Program-made: the position numbers and the translations under genes | Shown: positions 47,170 to 59,910 of the stretch, one piece after another | Numbering within the stretch: position 1 is the stretch's first letter | Layout: every line of letters begins with the position of its first letter | Source: Eunapius fragilis | Taxonomy: Eukaryota > Porifera > Demospongiae > Spongillida > Spongillidae | DNA length: 64,000 nt | Assembly (NCBI GenBank): GCA_963681505.1 | Contig: OY811986.1 | Coordinates: 351,001-415,000 of the forward strand | Direction: 5' to 3' | Notes under the pieces: generated by a model | The model's database searches: none | The model's input: the letters and a program-made list of their open reading frames with translations, nothing else | What the model was told of the DNA's origin: nothing

Positions 47170-47817
47170 TAAGGCCACTCCAAACTGGACTTTAGTTTCC
47201 CGTGCACCCTTCCTCGAAAATATGATGCGGGCGGGCGGTGTATTTGTATTATTGTATTATTGTGAAATGATTAATTTCGGTGCCCAGACCTTACATCGAT
47301 AAATAAGCACGTGCGCCTATAGACGGAAAGCAGTGTCATTCCGGGAAGATCGGCGGCTATATTAAAAACTTATGCTGTTTTTAAGATTGAATAAACATAC
47401 AAAAAACATGCTTGCCGACTTTCCTAGGATGGCACTGCACCCGCGCGATACCTTTCTTCGCTTACAGTTTCATAGAAGGTGCTAACAGTGAGTGTATCAT
47501 CATGTGTTTCTAGCACTGTCCACGTTAGCAGAGTCTTCTTGCAACAAACATCAAAAAACATTGACGCTTATTAAAACCAGAGATAATATATAGATCTATA
47601 TATGATCTCTGTTAAAACCATCGTCGCTATTATAATAGCCTAGCCAAAATGGTGCAGGATTATTAATAAGCAGACCATTTATTGATGTTGACATTTATTA
47701 ATTATTCAAATAATACAAAAGTATGTCTTTAATAAGCAATAATACACGTTTTAGGCGGTCGTCTATTTAGCATGCGGGCGGGGACGGGAAACTAGAGTCC
47801 AGTTTGGAGTGGCCTTA
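47170..47817. mobile_element. Candidate MITE with about 30-bp terminal inverted repeats
   Basis: aaggccactccaaactggac at the left end is mirrored by gtccagtttggagtggcctt at the right end, and the match continues to about 30 bp with one or two mismatches (ctttagtttcccgt / acgggaaactagag). Total length is about 650 bp with no open frame. An internal palindrome at about 47578-47613 reads agagataatatatagatct and its mirror. No clear target duplication was identified. Confidence 0.6.
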
Positions 47818-47864
47818 TCTGCCTAAGCAACATTTATCTAATAAATTGGAACAGCTTCAGCTTA

Positions 47865-48330
47865 GCTCCATTCTTGATTCAAGTTCTTGGTCGGTCACAT
47901 CTCCACATGCTGCTGCATGGATTTCAGTCACTCCATCTATCAGCCAGGGCTTACATCTTCTTCCCAATGACAAGGTGGCTTAGCATCAATCCTTCATCTA
48001 GTCATGATGGAACTCGGATGGTATGCCCTCTCTGTTCCGGTAAGTCCTTGGACACATTAGGGCATCACTGTGTCACCATGGTGATGTGGTAACAACAAGG
48101 CGCAGTACCTTGATGAAATACCTTTCATCGTGATGGCTTGTCTGCTCATCTTGAACAGGGTAGCAGTTGGGTACAAATGTAATGAAAAATCAAGGTAGCA
48201 TGCTGACATTTTGGTGGCTAGCTGGAATAGAGGCTTGTCGATGTCGGTTGACATCTTGTCCTACAAGCTTGAAACTCGTCTTCCTCACTATACCTGTTGC
48301 TATTGTTCCGTCGCCACTTGCTGATCGATA
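47865..48330 (+). mobile_element. Decayed LINE-like reverse-transcriptase C-terminal fragment
   Basis: The first frame contains RWLSINPSSSHDG and a CPLCSGKSLDTLGHHC zinc-knuckle pattern. After a frameshift come GDVVTTRR and HADILVASWNRG, which resemble the end of non-LTR reverse transcriptases found in many aquatic animals. Stops and frame changes show it is non-functional. It lies just outside the inverted-repeat element. Confidence 0.5.
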
Positions 48331-48857
48331 CTTAAACCTTATACGGCAAATAGCGTACATTTATCATGTACTGTCACTGGAAAATTGGTCCGCGGTAATT
48401 TTGGTCCGGGACCAAATTTATCGCTGTACAGACAAAATGAAATTTAAAAAAATGAAATCACGTGTTAAGTGTTGCAAGTATCAGAGAGTCTCTATGGCAC
48501 CTGTTCTACGAACAACTGCCTGGAAACATTTACAAGCGTAAGCTATTGAGGCACAGAGATCGAAGGAGGGATTGAAAATCATCTAATAGGAGCTGTTCAC
48601 TTATTACGTCACGCTATGACATGTAATTCAATTAAAGTGGGGCGGGGTTCGTAATCGGATTAATTAACATGACCGGATGCGTACACAATAGGTTTGGACC
48701 GTTCGTTTCAACCAGTGAAGGGAGTTGCCCCAAGCATACCATGCTTGCCCATATGACGCAACCCCTTTTCTTTAAATGGTGTTCGTAATTTAATCAAGAA
48801 GCCGGTTCCATTTAGATTTACTGACCGCTAATTGAACTGGAGCAGCTTCAATCTCTT

Positions 48858-49240
<383 letters not shown>

Positions 49241-50306
49241 ATGTGTGTGTACATGTGTGTGTGTACATGTGTGTGTGTACATATGTGTGTGTACATGTGT
49301 GTGTGTATATGCATATGCATGTGTGTACACTAATGGCACACGATGTAATTCAACGCCGGCTATGGTTTACATGTAATTGGTGTACACACAGCTATTAAAC
49401 ACGACCCGCGTTCTATGAATAAAGACGGCTCGTTATTAGACCAAACAGGATATAAAGAAATTCATCTTTGCTCTAACGTACATACACCAGAATTTGTAAA
49501 CATCAAAATAGTTGTCACGCCTACCATTACCGCCCCCTTGGTGCCCGCCCCGCCCTCTTGTGCGCAAACGTGGGAAGAAATTCGCAACGAGGATTCCTTC
49601 GTCGCATTTCAGCATTCCTCTCAGGACATCAAGCCAGTATAGTTTGGTCGTACAGTCGCTTGGATTGGCAAAGGTGAGATTGTGTGCAACGAGCCTCCAA
49701 AAATTGTTGGCGCGGTCGCGAAGCCAATTAAAAGGTTCTCGACAGCGAAACTGAACAGAAATTGCGATCAATTATAACTTGTCAACACTGCATGCTTGTA
49801 CGGTTGCTTTAGCAGAAGGGTTTACCTACAGTGGCCGACAGGATAGATCACAATGCGCTTTTATCATAGCCCAAATGTCATATAGTCGCATAACTGAAAT
49901 CGATACATGTGACGCGCTCGTGTGAGCGTTAGCGAGTGTTTGCGAGCACAGAACGTAATATTTCATCCGGCTGGTATGGCGAAATTGCATGCATTTGATA
50001 CACAGAGAGAAGGTTAGACGACCAAGAGACCACAAAATGAAAACCGGCTCGTGTGTAGTGTACCTAAATATACGTCACAACGCAACAGCCCGCAGTGCTA
50101 TCCGGCCGGTGAACTTGATAAATTAATGATTCGCACACTATAGATAAGCGACCAATGATTGCATTAACAAACGAATACGTATTCACTTTTGGCAGTAGGT
50201 CACACTTGGACACGCAGAGTGGGCAGAGTGGAAGTGTAATGATTGTGTATGGTATTGTGTTTAGTCTCACTACTTCCTTCCCAATGCGCAGAGCGCCAGC
50301 AGAGAT

Positions 50307-51476
50307 ATGTCGGTTTCATACGCCATTGTCATCACAGTACTAACCATTTGCGTCCAAAGGGTGCGCTGTGTGTCGTGCAACTCAAGTAAGCGAACGTGCA
50401 TGTGTTTTCATTGTTAACATTGAAAGCCAATAATGCGCATGCGTATAATAGTACACCATAGTAACAGACAACAACGAAGTAGTACCAGACATAATCTCTG
50501 CTAGTACGGCGCGTGCACATACAAACGTTCAACGAGCCCCATAAAGCCTACTTGGGAAATTAAGTTGCTGGCTCAATAATGTACATTTCGTTACCATTGT
50601 TCTGAACCAGGCAATTTCACAATAACTCCAATATCCCAAGTGGTTAGCCTGGGTGACACCGATGTGCAGATTCACTGCGCGGCTGGTCCCAATGAAATCT
50701 GCTTTTGGAGGTGGAATGTTGTAAACGGATCAAATGGATGGATTGAAATAACAACCAATTCTACGTTAGGACCCAAGTGAGTGCAATCCGCTGTTGAATC
50801 TTTAGTCACCATTGGTCAAAATAGGTTATCTTTGGTTATCTTTGGTTATCTTTGGTCACTTTCACTTCCTCTAGCATTGATGCTTCATTTCTCTTACCTT
50901 TACAGTGCCTTATTAATCGTCCTCTCTGATGGTTCCCTGCACATTCCTACTGTTACAAAACTTCATGCCACTAACTACAGATGCTTTTTGTCTGGTACAC
51001 CCAAAACAAGTGCCCTAGCCACCATCTATTTACGCAGTAAGTATTTGTCTAGAAGATTCTCCAGGTGGCTCAGTAACAAATGTCCCTTTAGCCCAGCTGC
51101 AGTACATGAATCGACAGTCTTCCTTGTGTGTGGACCCAGGGTCAAACGGAAGCTTCTCTTTCTCTACCACAGGTCTGGGGAAGAGGCAGGGTGAAAGTAG
51201 TACATGGTTTCATTTTTATCTCTTGTCCATTAGGGTACCCAGTCCCAGTTATAACTCTATATAAAATGGGGTCCCCAGGCCAATGGATTCCAGTGAATGA
51301 TAGTCGATTTGCAGCAACTGTAACTTCTGTCAGTGTGATGGGTGCCAAGGGAACAGACGATGGGATGTACTTGATAAATGCCACAAACAGCTATAGCACA
51401 AGCCATCTAATCTTCAGGCTGAATGTCTCAGGTATGTGTATGTGTGTGTGTGTGTATGCATGTATTGTATCTGTGC

Positions 51477-51529
<53 letters not shown>

Positions 51530-53586
51530 CATGTATGTGTATGTGTGCTTGTATGTGTGTGTATGCATGTATGTGTATGTGTGCTTGTGTGTGTATGCTG
51601 TGTGTGTATGCATGTATGTGTATGTGTGCTTGTGTGTGTGTGTATGTGTGTGTCCTACTTTGGTAGAGGTAACGTCTTGTGCTTTGAAGTCACATCTCTT
51701 ATCCATAACTGACCTTACACCACACCACACCACACCACACCACACCACACCACACCACACCACACCACACCACACCACACCACACCACACCACACCACAC
51801 CACACCACACCACACCACACCACACCACACCACACCACACCACACCACACCACACCACACCACACCACACCACACCACACCACACCACACCACACCACAC
51901 CACACCACACCACACCACACCACACCACACCACACCACACCACACCACACCACACCACACCACACCACACCACACCACACCACACCACACCACACCACAC
52001 CACACCACACCACACCACACCACACCACACCACACCACACCACACCACACCACACCACACCACACCACACCACACCACACCACACCACACCACACCACAC
52101 CACACCACACCACACCACACCACACCACACCACACCACACCACACCACACCACACCACACCACACCACACCACACCACACCACACCACACCACACCACAC
52201 CACACCACACCACACCACACCATACCACACCACACCACATGCATGGGGTCAAATTTAGACTTTGACGCACCTAAGGCTGCTGTGTCACGAAGCATCTCTG
52301 TGGAGCAACTGAACCAGCCAACATCAGTGGCCTGCTACACACAACCCACCTCACTCCAGCACATTGGCTGCGGAGGTCAACCAATCAACTCCAGCAGCCT
52401 GTCTATTACCTGGATAACGAAAGAGGTGTGGTCTGGGTGTGGTCTGGATGTGGTCTGGATGTTGTCTCCATTGAGCTGCATCCTTATTGAATAATTCCTT
52501 TAGGGGTCAGTTGTTTCCCAGGACACTTCCCTGCCTGTATATGCAGCCAAAATAGTGGCTAATGGATCCTACTCACTTTTGGTTTTCCAGTCACTACAGA
52601 AGAACCAAACAGGCCAATACACTTGCTTGGCCTCTAACACAATGGGAAGCAGTTCGTCAGACTTCATGATTTATAGTGTGTGCTCTATTTGGGGAATGGG
52701 GATGGAATGATCTCACCTCTCTTCCCCAGACCCTCCTGATCCTGTGTCCAATCTATCTTCCTCTGTGGATGGGGGTGTGGTCACTCTGTCTTGGACTCCG
52801 CCCCCATCTGGACCTTTTATGATATCATACAGTCTGCACTATGGGTAAGTGCCTTAGGCCACATCCTCTTCCTAGGCCACACCTATACAGTTTTGATAGT
52901 TATAGAAAGCAGTTAAATTTCTTAACTAACCTCTCTGCTCTCCTCTTACTTTATGTTCTCTCTCTTCCTTCTCTTTCCTTGCATCATGCCTTCCTCCTAC
53001 CCATCCTACACCCCATCCTCCTCCCTTTTCTCCCCTCACCCTCCCTCCTACCCTCCCTCCCACCCTCCCCCTCACCCTCCCTCTCCTCCTCCCACTTGCC
53101 CTCCCTCTCCTCCTCCCTCTCCTCCCCTCTCCTCCTCCCTCTCCTCCTCCCTCTCCTCCTCCCTCTCCTCCTCCCTCTCCTCCTCCCTCTCCTCCTCCCT
53201 CTCCTCCTCCCTCTCCTCCTCCCTCTCCTCCTCCCTCTCCTCCTCCCTCTCCTCCTCCCTCTCCTCCTCCCTCTCCTCCTCCCTCTCTTCCTCCCTCTTG
53301 CCCTCCCTCTCCTCTTTCCTCTCCTCCTCCCTCCCACCCTCCCTCTCCCCCTCCCTCTCCTCCTCCCTCTCCTCCTCCCTCTCCTCCTCCCTCTCCTCCA
53401 TCTCCCTGCTCGACTTATACACTTCAGTTCGGTGAGCACTGGTGTGGTAATCTCTGTAACATCAAGCACTCAACTACGAGGATTGCCACAAGGCAACTAC
53501 ACTGCTTATGTCATCACTGTGGGCAACACCTCCACCATCACATCACAGAGCACACCAAGTGAAGCTGTGCAGTTTATTGTTATTGC

Positions 53587-53630
<44 letters not shown>

Positions 53631-56600
53631 ACGTGTATGATGGCATCTCTCACTTCTCTCTTAGGTGAGGGGTTCTGGTCCTCCCCTATCACCAATGGTG
53701 TCATAGCAGGAGCGATAGTGGTTGTTGCAGTGCTAAGTGCAGTGATGATGTGTTTAGGAGCTGTTCTCTACACACACAGGTAATGCCTTTAACCATCATC
53801 CCCTTATGAAGTTTATATGACCTTCCCCGTCCCTGTCACCTCACAACCTTCACCCTCCCTGTTACCTCACAACCTTCACCCTCCCTGTCACCTCACAACC
53901 TTCACCCTCCCTGTCACCTCACAACCTTCACCCTCCCTGTCACCTCACAACCTTCACCCTCCCTGTCACCTCACAACCTTCACCTCCCTGTCACCTCACA
54001 ACCTTCACCCTCCCTGTTACCTCACAACCTTCACCCTCCCTGTCACCTCACAACCTTCACCCTCCCTGTCACCTCACAACCTTCACCCTCCCTGTCACCT
54101 CACAACCTTCACCCTCCCTGTCACCTCACAACCTTCACCCTCCCTGTCACCTCACAACCTTCACCCTCCCTGTTACCTCACAACCTTCACCCTCCCTGTC
54201 ACCTCACAACCTTCACCCTCCCTGTCACCTCACAACCTTCACCCTCCCTGTCACCTCACAACCTTCACCCTCCCTGTCACCTCACAACCTTCACCTCCCT
54301 GTCACCTCACAACCTTCACCCTCCCTGTCACCTCACAACCTTCACCCTCCCTGTCACCTCACAACCTTCACCCTCTCATTCCCAGGCGACGAACATTCAA
54401 TATGAGCACATGGATTTATGATGAGAAACTTCAGGTAATGCTAATATGGTGTATGGGACAACAGGCTTATGGTGTATGGGACAACAGGCTTATGGTATGG
54501 GGGACAACAGGCTTATTGCATTTGATGCTCCCCAAACCTACTTCAGGTTTCAAATGCAGTAGAACTTGTTCCTCCAATCTCTCTACCTTCAAATGGAAAC
54601 TTAGACACATCCCTATGTGAACCAGATTGCCTCAGCAATGGCTATGAATTGGACCCTAAGTGGGAATTCCCTCGGGAGGTCCTGCAGTTCTCTGAGATGC
54701 TATATGAAAGTCACACCATGGTGCTCTACAGAGGCATGGCAGCTGGCCTCAAGGGGGAGAAGCCTGCTGATGTGGCCATTAAAATGAGCAAGCCAGATGC
54801 ATCAGAGAAGGATGCAAGGACAGCTCTTCTTGCTGACATGGAGTTTTTGGCCAGCCTTGGCCCTCATCCAAACATTGTTGGTCTTCTCAGAGTGTGCACT
54901 GTTGAAAGTAAGCCTCCCCACTCCTCCCTCACTCCCCTTCCCTCACTCCCCTCCCCTCACTCCCCTTCCCTCACTCCCCTTCCCTCACTCCCCTCCCCTC
55001 ACTCCCTTCCCTCACTCCCCTTCCCTCACTCCCCTTCCCTCACTCCCCTTCCCTCACTCCCCTTCCCTCACTCCCCTTCCCTCACTCCCCTTCCCTCACT
55101 CTCCTTCCCTCACTCCCCTTCCCTCACTCCCCTTCCCTCACTCCCCTTCCCTCACTCCCCTTCCCTCACTCCCCTCCCCTCACTCCCCTCCCCTCACTCC
55201 CCTTCCCTCACTCCCCTTCCCTTTCTTTACCCTTCTTCCCTCCCCTCCCCCCTCATTCACGAACCTTTCAACCTGCCTCCCATCTCCATTATCATCCTCC
55301 TCCCCATCACTAATCCATTTTCATTCCAATTACCATGCCCAAAAAAATCCAGGCATATATGCAGTCTGGGTCAATGCATGCAGCCTGTGAAACAAAGGGT
55401 TAATGCATTCAGCCTGTGAACAAAGGGTTAATGCATGCAGCCTGTGAACAGAGGGTTAATTCATGCAGCCTGTGAACAAAGGGTTAATGCATGCAGCCTG
55501 TCAGCAAAGGGTTAATTTTGCAGGCAGATAACCACAAGCCTGCGTACCTTTTTATGATTGAAATCCAGCATCGGGCAGACAAGACCACACCCTTAGACCA
55601 CACCCCTCACATCTCTCCACATAGGTCCTATTTGCATGGTGATGGAGTACATGTGCCATGGTGACCTGCTGGGGTTCCTGAGGGCATCCAGGGGACACCT
55701 TGGGATGTACACTGTCTTCCCTGGGGAGGACAATAACATTCCACAAGTAAACCTCACCTCAAGGGACCTCATGACTATAGCTGCAAACATCGCCTCAGGA
55801 ATGGCATTCCTTGCAGAGAGGAAGGTAGCTCATACTGTACATGCATGTCACATGACATGTGAGACCACACCCCTCTTGTCACGTGACCAACCCCCCCCCC
55901 CCCCCTTGTCAGCTTGTCAGATGTGGTACATGAGACCACTTTCTTTCCTGCCCGTTGAACAGGTGGTACATGGATCTCTGTGTGCTTCAAACGTTCTAGT
56001 GGGAACCAGCCTGGACGTTAAGATCAACCTGAGGGGCTATGAGCTTAGCAGGGACAGTGTGTTCAAGTGGATGGCACCAGAGACACTCTTTGATGGCATC
56101 TTAAGCACAAGTTGTGACATGTAAGCCCGGGGGGAGGGGGGGGGAGGGGGGGGGGGGAGGGGTGTTTTAAGCACAATCTGCTTATGTTCGTCTTTTGTAT
56201 TCAGCTGGTCTTTTGGAGTGACTCTATGGGAGATTGTTACTGTGGGTAAGCTCCAGAGGAGTGGGAGTCTGTCCTTGTGGAGGAGTCTAGTATAGAGTGT
56301 TGTGCAAACCAGGAGACTGGGGATGAGGGCTGGGGAGGGGACACAAGGGAAGGGCTGGGGAGGAGGGATACAAGGGAAGGGCTGGGGAGGAGGGACACAA
56401 TGGAAGGGCTGGGGGAGGGACACAAGAGAAGGGCTGGGGAGGAGGGACACAAGGGAAGGGCTGGAGACGGGGCACAAAGGTAGGACTGGGGAGGGGGCAC
56501 AATGGAAGGAGAGCACAAAGCCACACGTTCATTGGTATCCCTCAATTTCTTTAAAAGGAGGTACCCCTTATGCTGAGATCTTGGCACAGGATCTTTATCC

Positions 56601-57105
56601 CCAGCTGTGCAATGGAATGAGACTACCACACCCTGTGCACTGTGCACAGGAGGTGTATGATGTAATGAAAGCCTGCTGGGAGACCACGCCCACAAGTCGA
56701 CCACCGTTCGATGTACTCCAAGCTAACCTAAATACCCTATCAAGTGCGGTATGTATGCGTGGTATGTGTGTGGTATGTATGTGTGGTATGTATGTGTGGT
56801 ATGTGTGTGTGGTATGTGTGTGTGGTATGTGTGTGTGGTGTGTGTGTGTGGTATGTGTGTGTGTGTGTGTGTGTGGTGTGTGTGTGTGGTGTGTGTGTGT
56901 GTGTGTGTGTGGTGTGTGTGTGTGTGTGTGTGTTTGTGGCTCAATGCGTGTGATTGTGTGTATGTTTGTGCATGTGTGTATGTGTGTAAGGTGTGTGGTT
57001 CTTTAACCCATGGACACACCGTGATAGGTTCTTTTGGACTTTGGTCAGTACGACAGTGAACAGTATTCACAGTTCAACGACAACTCACTTACTACCCTTC
57101 TATGA
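50307..57105 (+). CDS. Ig/FN3 receptor tyrosine pseudokinase, copy B, 820 aa
   Basis: Exons: 50307-50385, 50611-50776, 50906-51036, 51092-51172, 51234-51431, 52259-52425, 52504-52675, 52730-52844, 53428-53588, 53665-53779, 54386-54434, 54547-54907, 55625-55824, 55963-56120, 56205-56245, 56558-56748, 57028-57105. The plan and intron phases equal copy A except that FN3 end and TM are on separate exons. It has a signal peptide (MSVSYAIVITVLTICV), three Ig domains, FN3, TM (GVIAGAIVVVAVLSAVMM), DPKWEFPRE, the lysine in VAIK, no glycine loop, HGSLCASN in place of HRDLAARN, NLRGYEL in place of DFG, intact MAPE and WSFGV, and the tail YDSEQYSQF. HGS and loss of DFG argue against catalysis. Introns carry several long repeats. 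Confidence 0.88.
51475..51655. repeat. TG-rich microsatellite after a donor site
   Basis: TG tract with atgcatgtatg variants starting just downstream of the exon 5 donor of receptor copy B. Confidence 0.95.
51717..52240. repeat. Pentanucleotide (CACAC) array in receptor B intron
   Basis: About 104 nearly perfect copies of cacac/cacca-type ACACC units, ending 20 bp before the exon 6 acceptor. Confidence 0.98.
53085..53405. repeat. 9-bp CTCCTCCCT array
   Basis: About 30 copies of ctcctccct in the FN3 intron of receptor copy B, giving long artefactual frames. Confidence 0.95.
53820..54378. repeat. 26-bp minisatellite in receptor B intron
   Basis: About 21 copies of cctcacaaccttcaccctccctgtca-like units (26 bp), immediately after the TM exon. 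Confidence 0.96.
54915..55235. repeat. 13-14 bp CT-rich minisatellite
   Basis: Copies of tcactccccttccc in the intron between the kinase-like N-lobe and C-lobe exons of receptor copy B. Confidence 0.92.
55380..55520. repeat. 28-bp repeat with GGGTTAA
   Basis: About five copies of aatgcatgcagcctgtgaac + aaagggtt in the same intron of receptor copy B. Confidence 0.9.
56325..56515. repeat. GGGCTGGGGAGGAGGGACACAA repeat
   Basis: About eight degenerate copies of a roughly 24-bp purine-rich unit in the intron before the last C-lobe exon of receptor copy B. Confidence 0.85.
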
Positions 57106-59910
57106 CTTCTGTGAACTCATTTGTCACCTCATGTTTTTAATGACATAATAGTTACTACTCCTCCTTTCATCACTTCTATGACATCGCATGCACGTCTGCA
57201 CTCCTGCTACCAAGGCTTACTCACTCCATGCTCAACACTTGCCCATCTGAGTACAGTGAAAGAAGCATATTTATTTTTTTACTCTTGTACAGCTCACTTG
57301 AGATTTTTAAAAACAAAGTTGTCATATGTACCTGTATTGAAATAATGTCATAATACTATATATCAGTAAGCTCCACTTCAGCATGATCAAAGGGATAGGC
57401 ATACCTTCATCATAATTATCACCTTATATCCTTTGTCAGTCCTATCCCCTTGGTAGTGGAGAGTTATTAAAATGATAATGTGGGGCTTAAATTAATAAAT
57501 ACAGCTGTATTCTAGGGTTAATATATGTTCCTTGCTGTGTGATAGCAATGGACCTCCTCCTCCTCCTCCTCCTCCTCCTCCTCCTCCTCCTCCTCCTCCC
57601 CCTCCTCCTCCTCCTCCTCCTCCTCCTCCTCCCCCTCCTCCTCCTCCTCCTCCTCCTCCTCCTCCTCCTCCCCCTCCTCCTTGGTTAAACATGTCTAGCT
57701 ATGGGTCTCACCCAATTGCAAAGGAATTATGTTCATTCATGTTTATACTTGATTTGTGTTCACAAGATATTGAGACAAAGAGCGATGATTGCCCTCAATG
57801 CAAACACATTCACTAACAAGACTCCCATATAAAACTTACTACCATACGTTCTGATAAGTTCCACCATTAACATTAATCAAGAATGACAGTTGTGATAACT
57901 GGAGCAAGTCAGTACTCGATGAGAAGGGGCCAACTCTGTACTCGATGAGAAGGGGCCAAGTCTGTACCCGATGAGAAGGGGGCAGCTCTGTACCTGATGA
58001 GAAGGGGCCAAGTCTGTACCCGATGAGAAGGGGGCAGCTCTGTACCCGATGAGAAGGGGGCAAGTCTGTACTCGATGAGAAGGGGCCAAGTCTGTACCCG
58101 ATGAGAAGGGGGCAGCTCTGTACCTGATGAGAAGGGGCCAACTCTGTACTCGATGAGAAGGGGCCAACTCTGTACTCAATGAGAAGGGGCCAAGTCTGTA
58201 CCCGATGAGAAGGGGGCAGCTCTGTACCCGATGAGAAGGGGGCAAGTCTGTACTCGATGAGAAGGGGCCAACTCTGTACCCAATGAGAAGGGGCCAACTC
58301 TGTACCCGATGAGAAGGGGCCAAGTCAGTACTCGATGAGAAGGGGCCAACTCTGTACTCGATGAGAAGGGGCCAAGTCTGTACCCGATGAGAAGGGGGCA
58401 GCTCTGTACCTGATGAGAAGGGGCCAACTCTGTACTCGATGAGAAGGGGCCAACTCTGTACTCAATGAGAAGGGGCCAAGTCTGTACCCGATGAGAAGGG
58501 GGCAGCTCTGTACCCGATGAGAAGGGGGCAAGTCTGTACTCGATGAGAAGGGGCCAACTCTGTACCCAATGAGAAGGGGCCAACTCTGTACCCGATGAGA
58601 AGGGGCCAAGTCAGTACCCGATGAGAAGGGGCCAAGTCTGTACTCGATGAGAAGGGGCCAACTCTGTAGCCAATGAGAAGGGGCCAACTCTGTACCCGAT
58701 GAGAAGGGGCCAAGTCAGTACCCGATGAGAAGGGGGCAGCTCTGTACCTGATGAGAAGGGGGCAAGTCAGTACCCGATGAGAAGGGGGCAGCTCTGTACC
58801 TGATGAGAAGGGGGCAAGTCTGTACCCGATGAGAAGGGGGCAGCTCTGTACCTGATGAGAAGGGGCCAAGTCAGTACTCGATGAGAAGAGGGCAACTCTG
58901 TACTCGATGAGAAGAGGGCAACTCTGTACCCAATGAGAAGGGACCAAGTCTGTACCCATGGGAGGGGGCAACCCTGTATCCAATGAGAAGGGGCCAACTC
59001 TGTACCCGATGAGAAGGGGCCAAGTCTGTACCCGATGAGAAGGGAGCAGCTCTGTACCCGATGAGAAGGGGGCAACTCTGTACCCGATGAGAAGGGGGCA
59101 ACTCTGTACTCGATGAGAAGGGGGCAAGGCTGTACCCGATGAGAAGGGGGCAACTCTGTACCCGATGAGAAGGGGGCAACTCTGTACCCGATGAGAAGGG
59201 GGCAACTCTGTACCCGATGAGAAGGGGGCAGCTCTGTACTCGATGAGAAGGGGGCAGCTCTGTACCCGATGAGAAGGGGGCAAGTCTGTACCCATGGGAG
59301 GGGGCCAAGGCTGTACCCAATGAGAAGGGGGGCAAGTCTGGACCCATGATGGTGATGGAGTGAGATGGAGATGATGGTGGTGATGATGGGGCGATGGGTG
59401 ATGGTGGTGATGATGGTAATAGTGGTGATGATGATGGTGGCAATGGGGTGATGGTGGAGGTGGTAGTGATGGGATGGTGGCAGTGGTAGTGATGGGGTGA
59501 TGATGATGGTGATGATGATGGTGGTGATAGGGTGATGTTGGAGGTAGTAGTGATGGGATGGTGGTGGTGGTAGTGATGGGTGGTGATGATGGTGATGGGG
59601 TGATGATGGGGTGATGATGGTGATGGGGTGATGATGGTGATGGGGTGATGATGATGGTGGTGATGGTGGTGGTGATAGGGTGATGTTGGAGGTAGTAGTG
59701 ATGGGATGGTGGTGGTAGTGATGGGTGGTGATGATGGTGATGGGGTGATGGTGATGATGATGATGATGGTGATGTGGTGATGATGGTGATGGTGTGATGG
59801 GGTGAAGGTTGAAATTCGTACATTTGGCAGAGCTAAAAAAATAGTTAATCCAGCATTCACACACATGTTCCAGGCATAAAGACATTGAAGAAATGAAACA
59901 AGAACACATA
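57106..59910. repeat. Convergent spacer between receptors B and C, mostly satellite
   Basis: After the 3' flank of copy B come a CCT trinucleotide array (about 57551-57680), a 26-bp minisatellite (about 57905-59340, roughly 53 copies of ctgtacccgatgagaagggg + ccaact, with period-2 and higher-order patterns), and an irregular GATGGT/GATGATGGT tract (about 59345-59800). No gene is seen. The long frames in this region are repeat artefacts. Confidence 0.9.

Noticed and set aside
49436-49771. 111-codon minus-strand frame upstream of receptor B
   Set aside because: No motif I recognise and no splice-consistent neighbours; may be a transposon relic but unsupported.
51423-52295. 280-codon frames on both strands through the CACAC array
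   Set aside because: Pentanucleotide repeat without stops; lies inside a receptor B intron.
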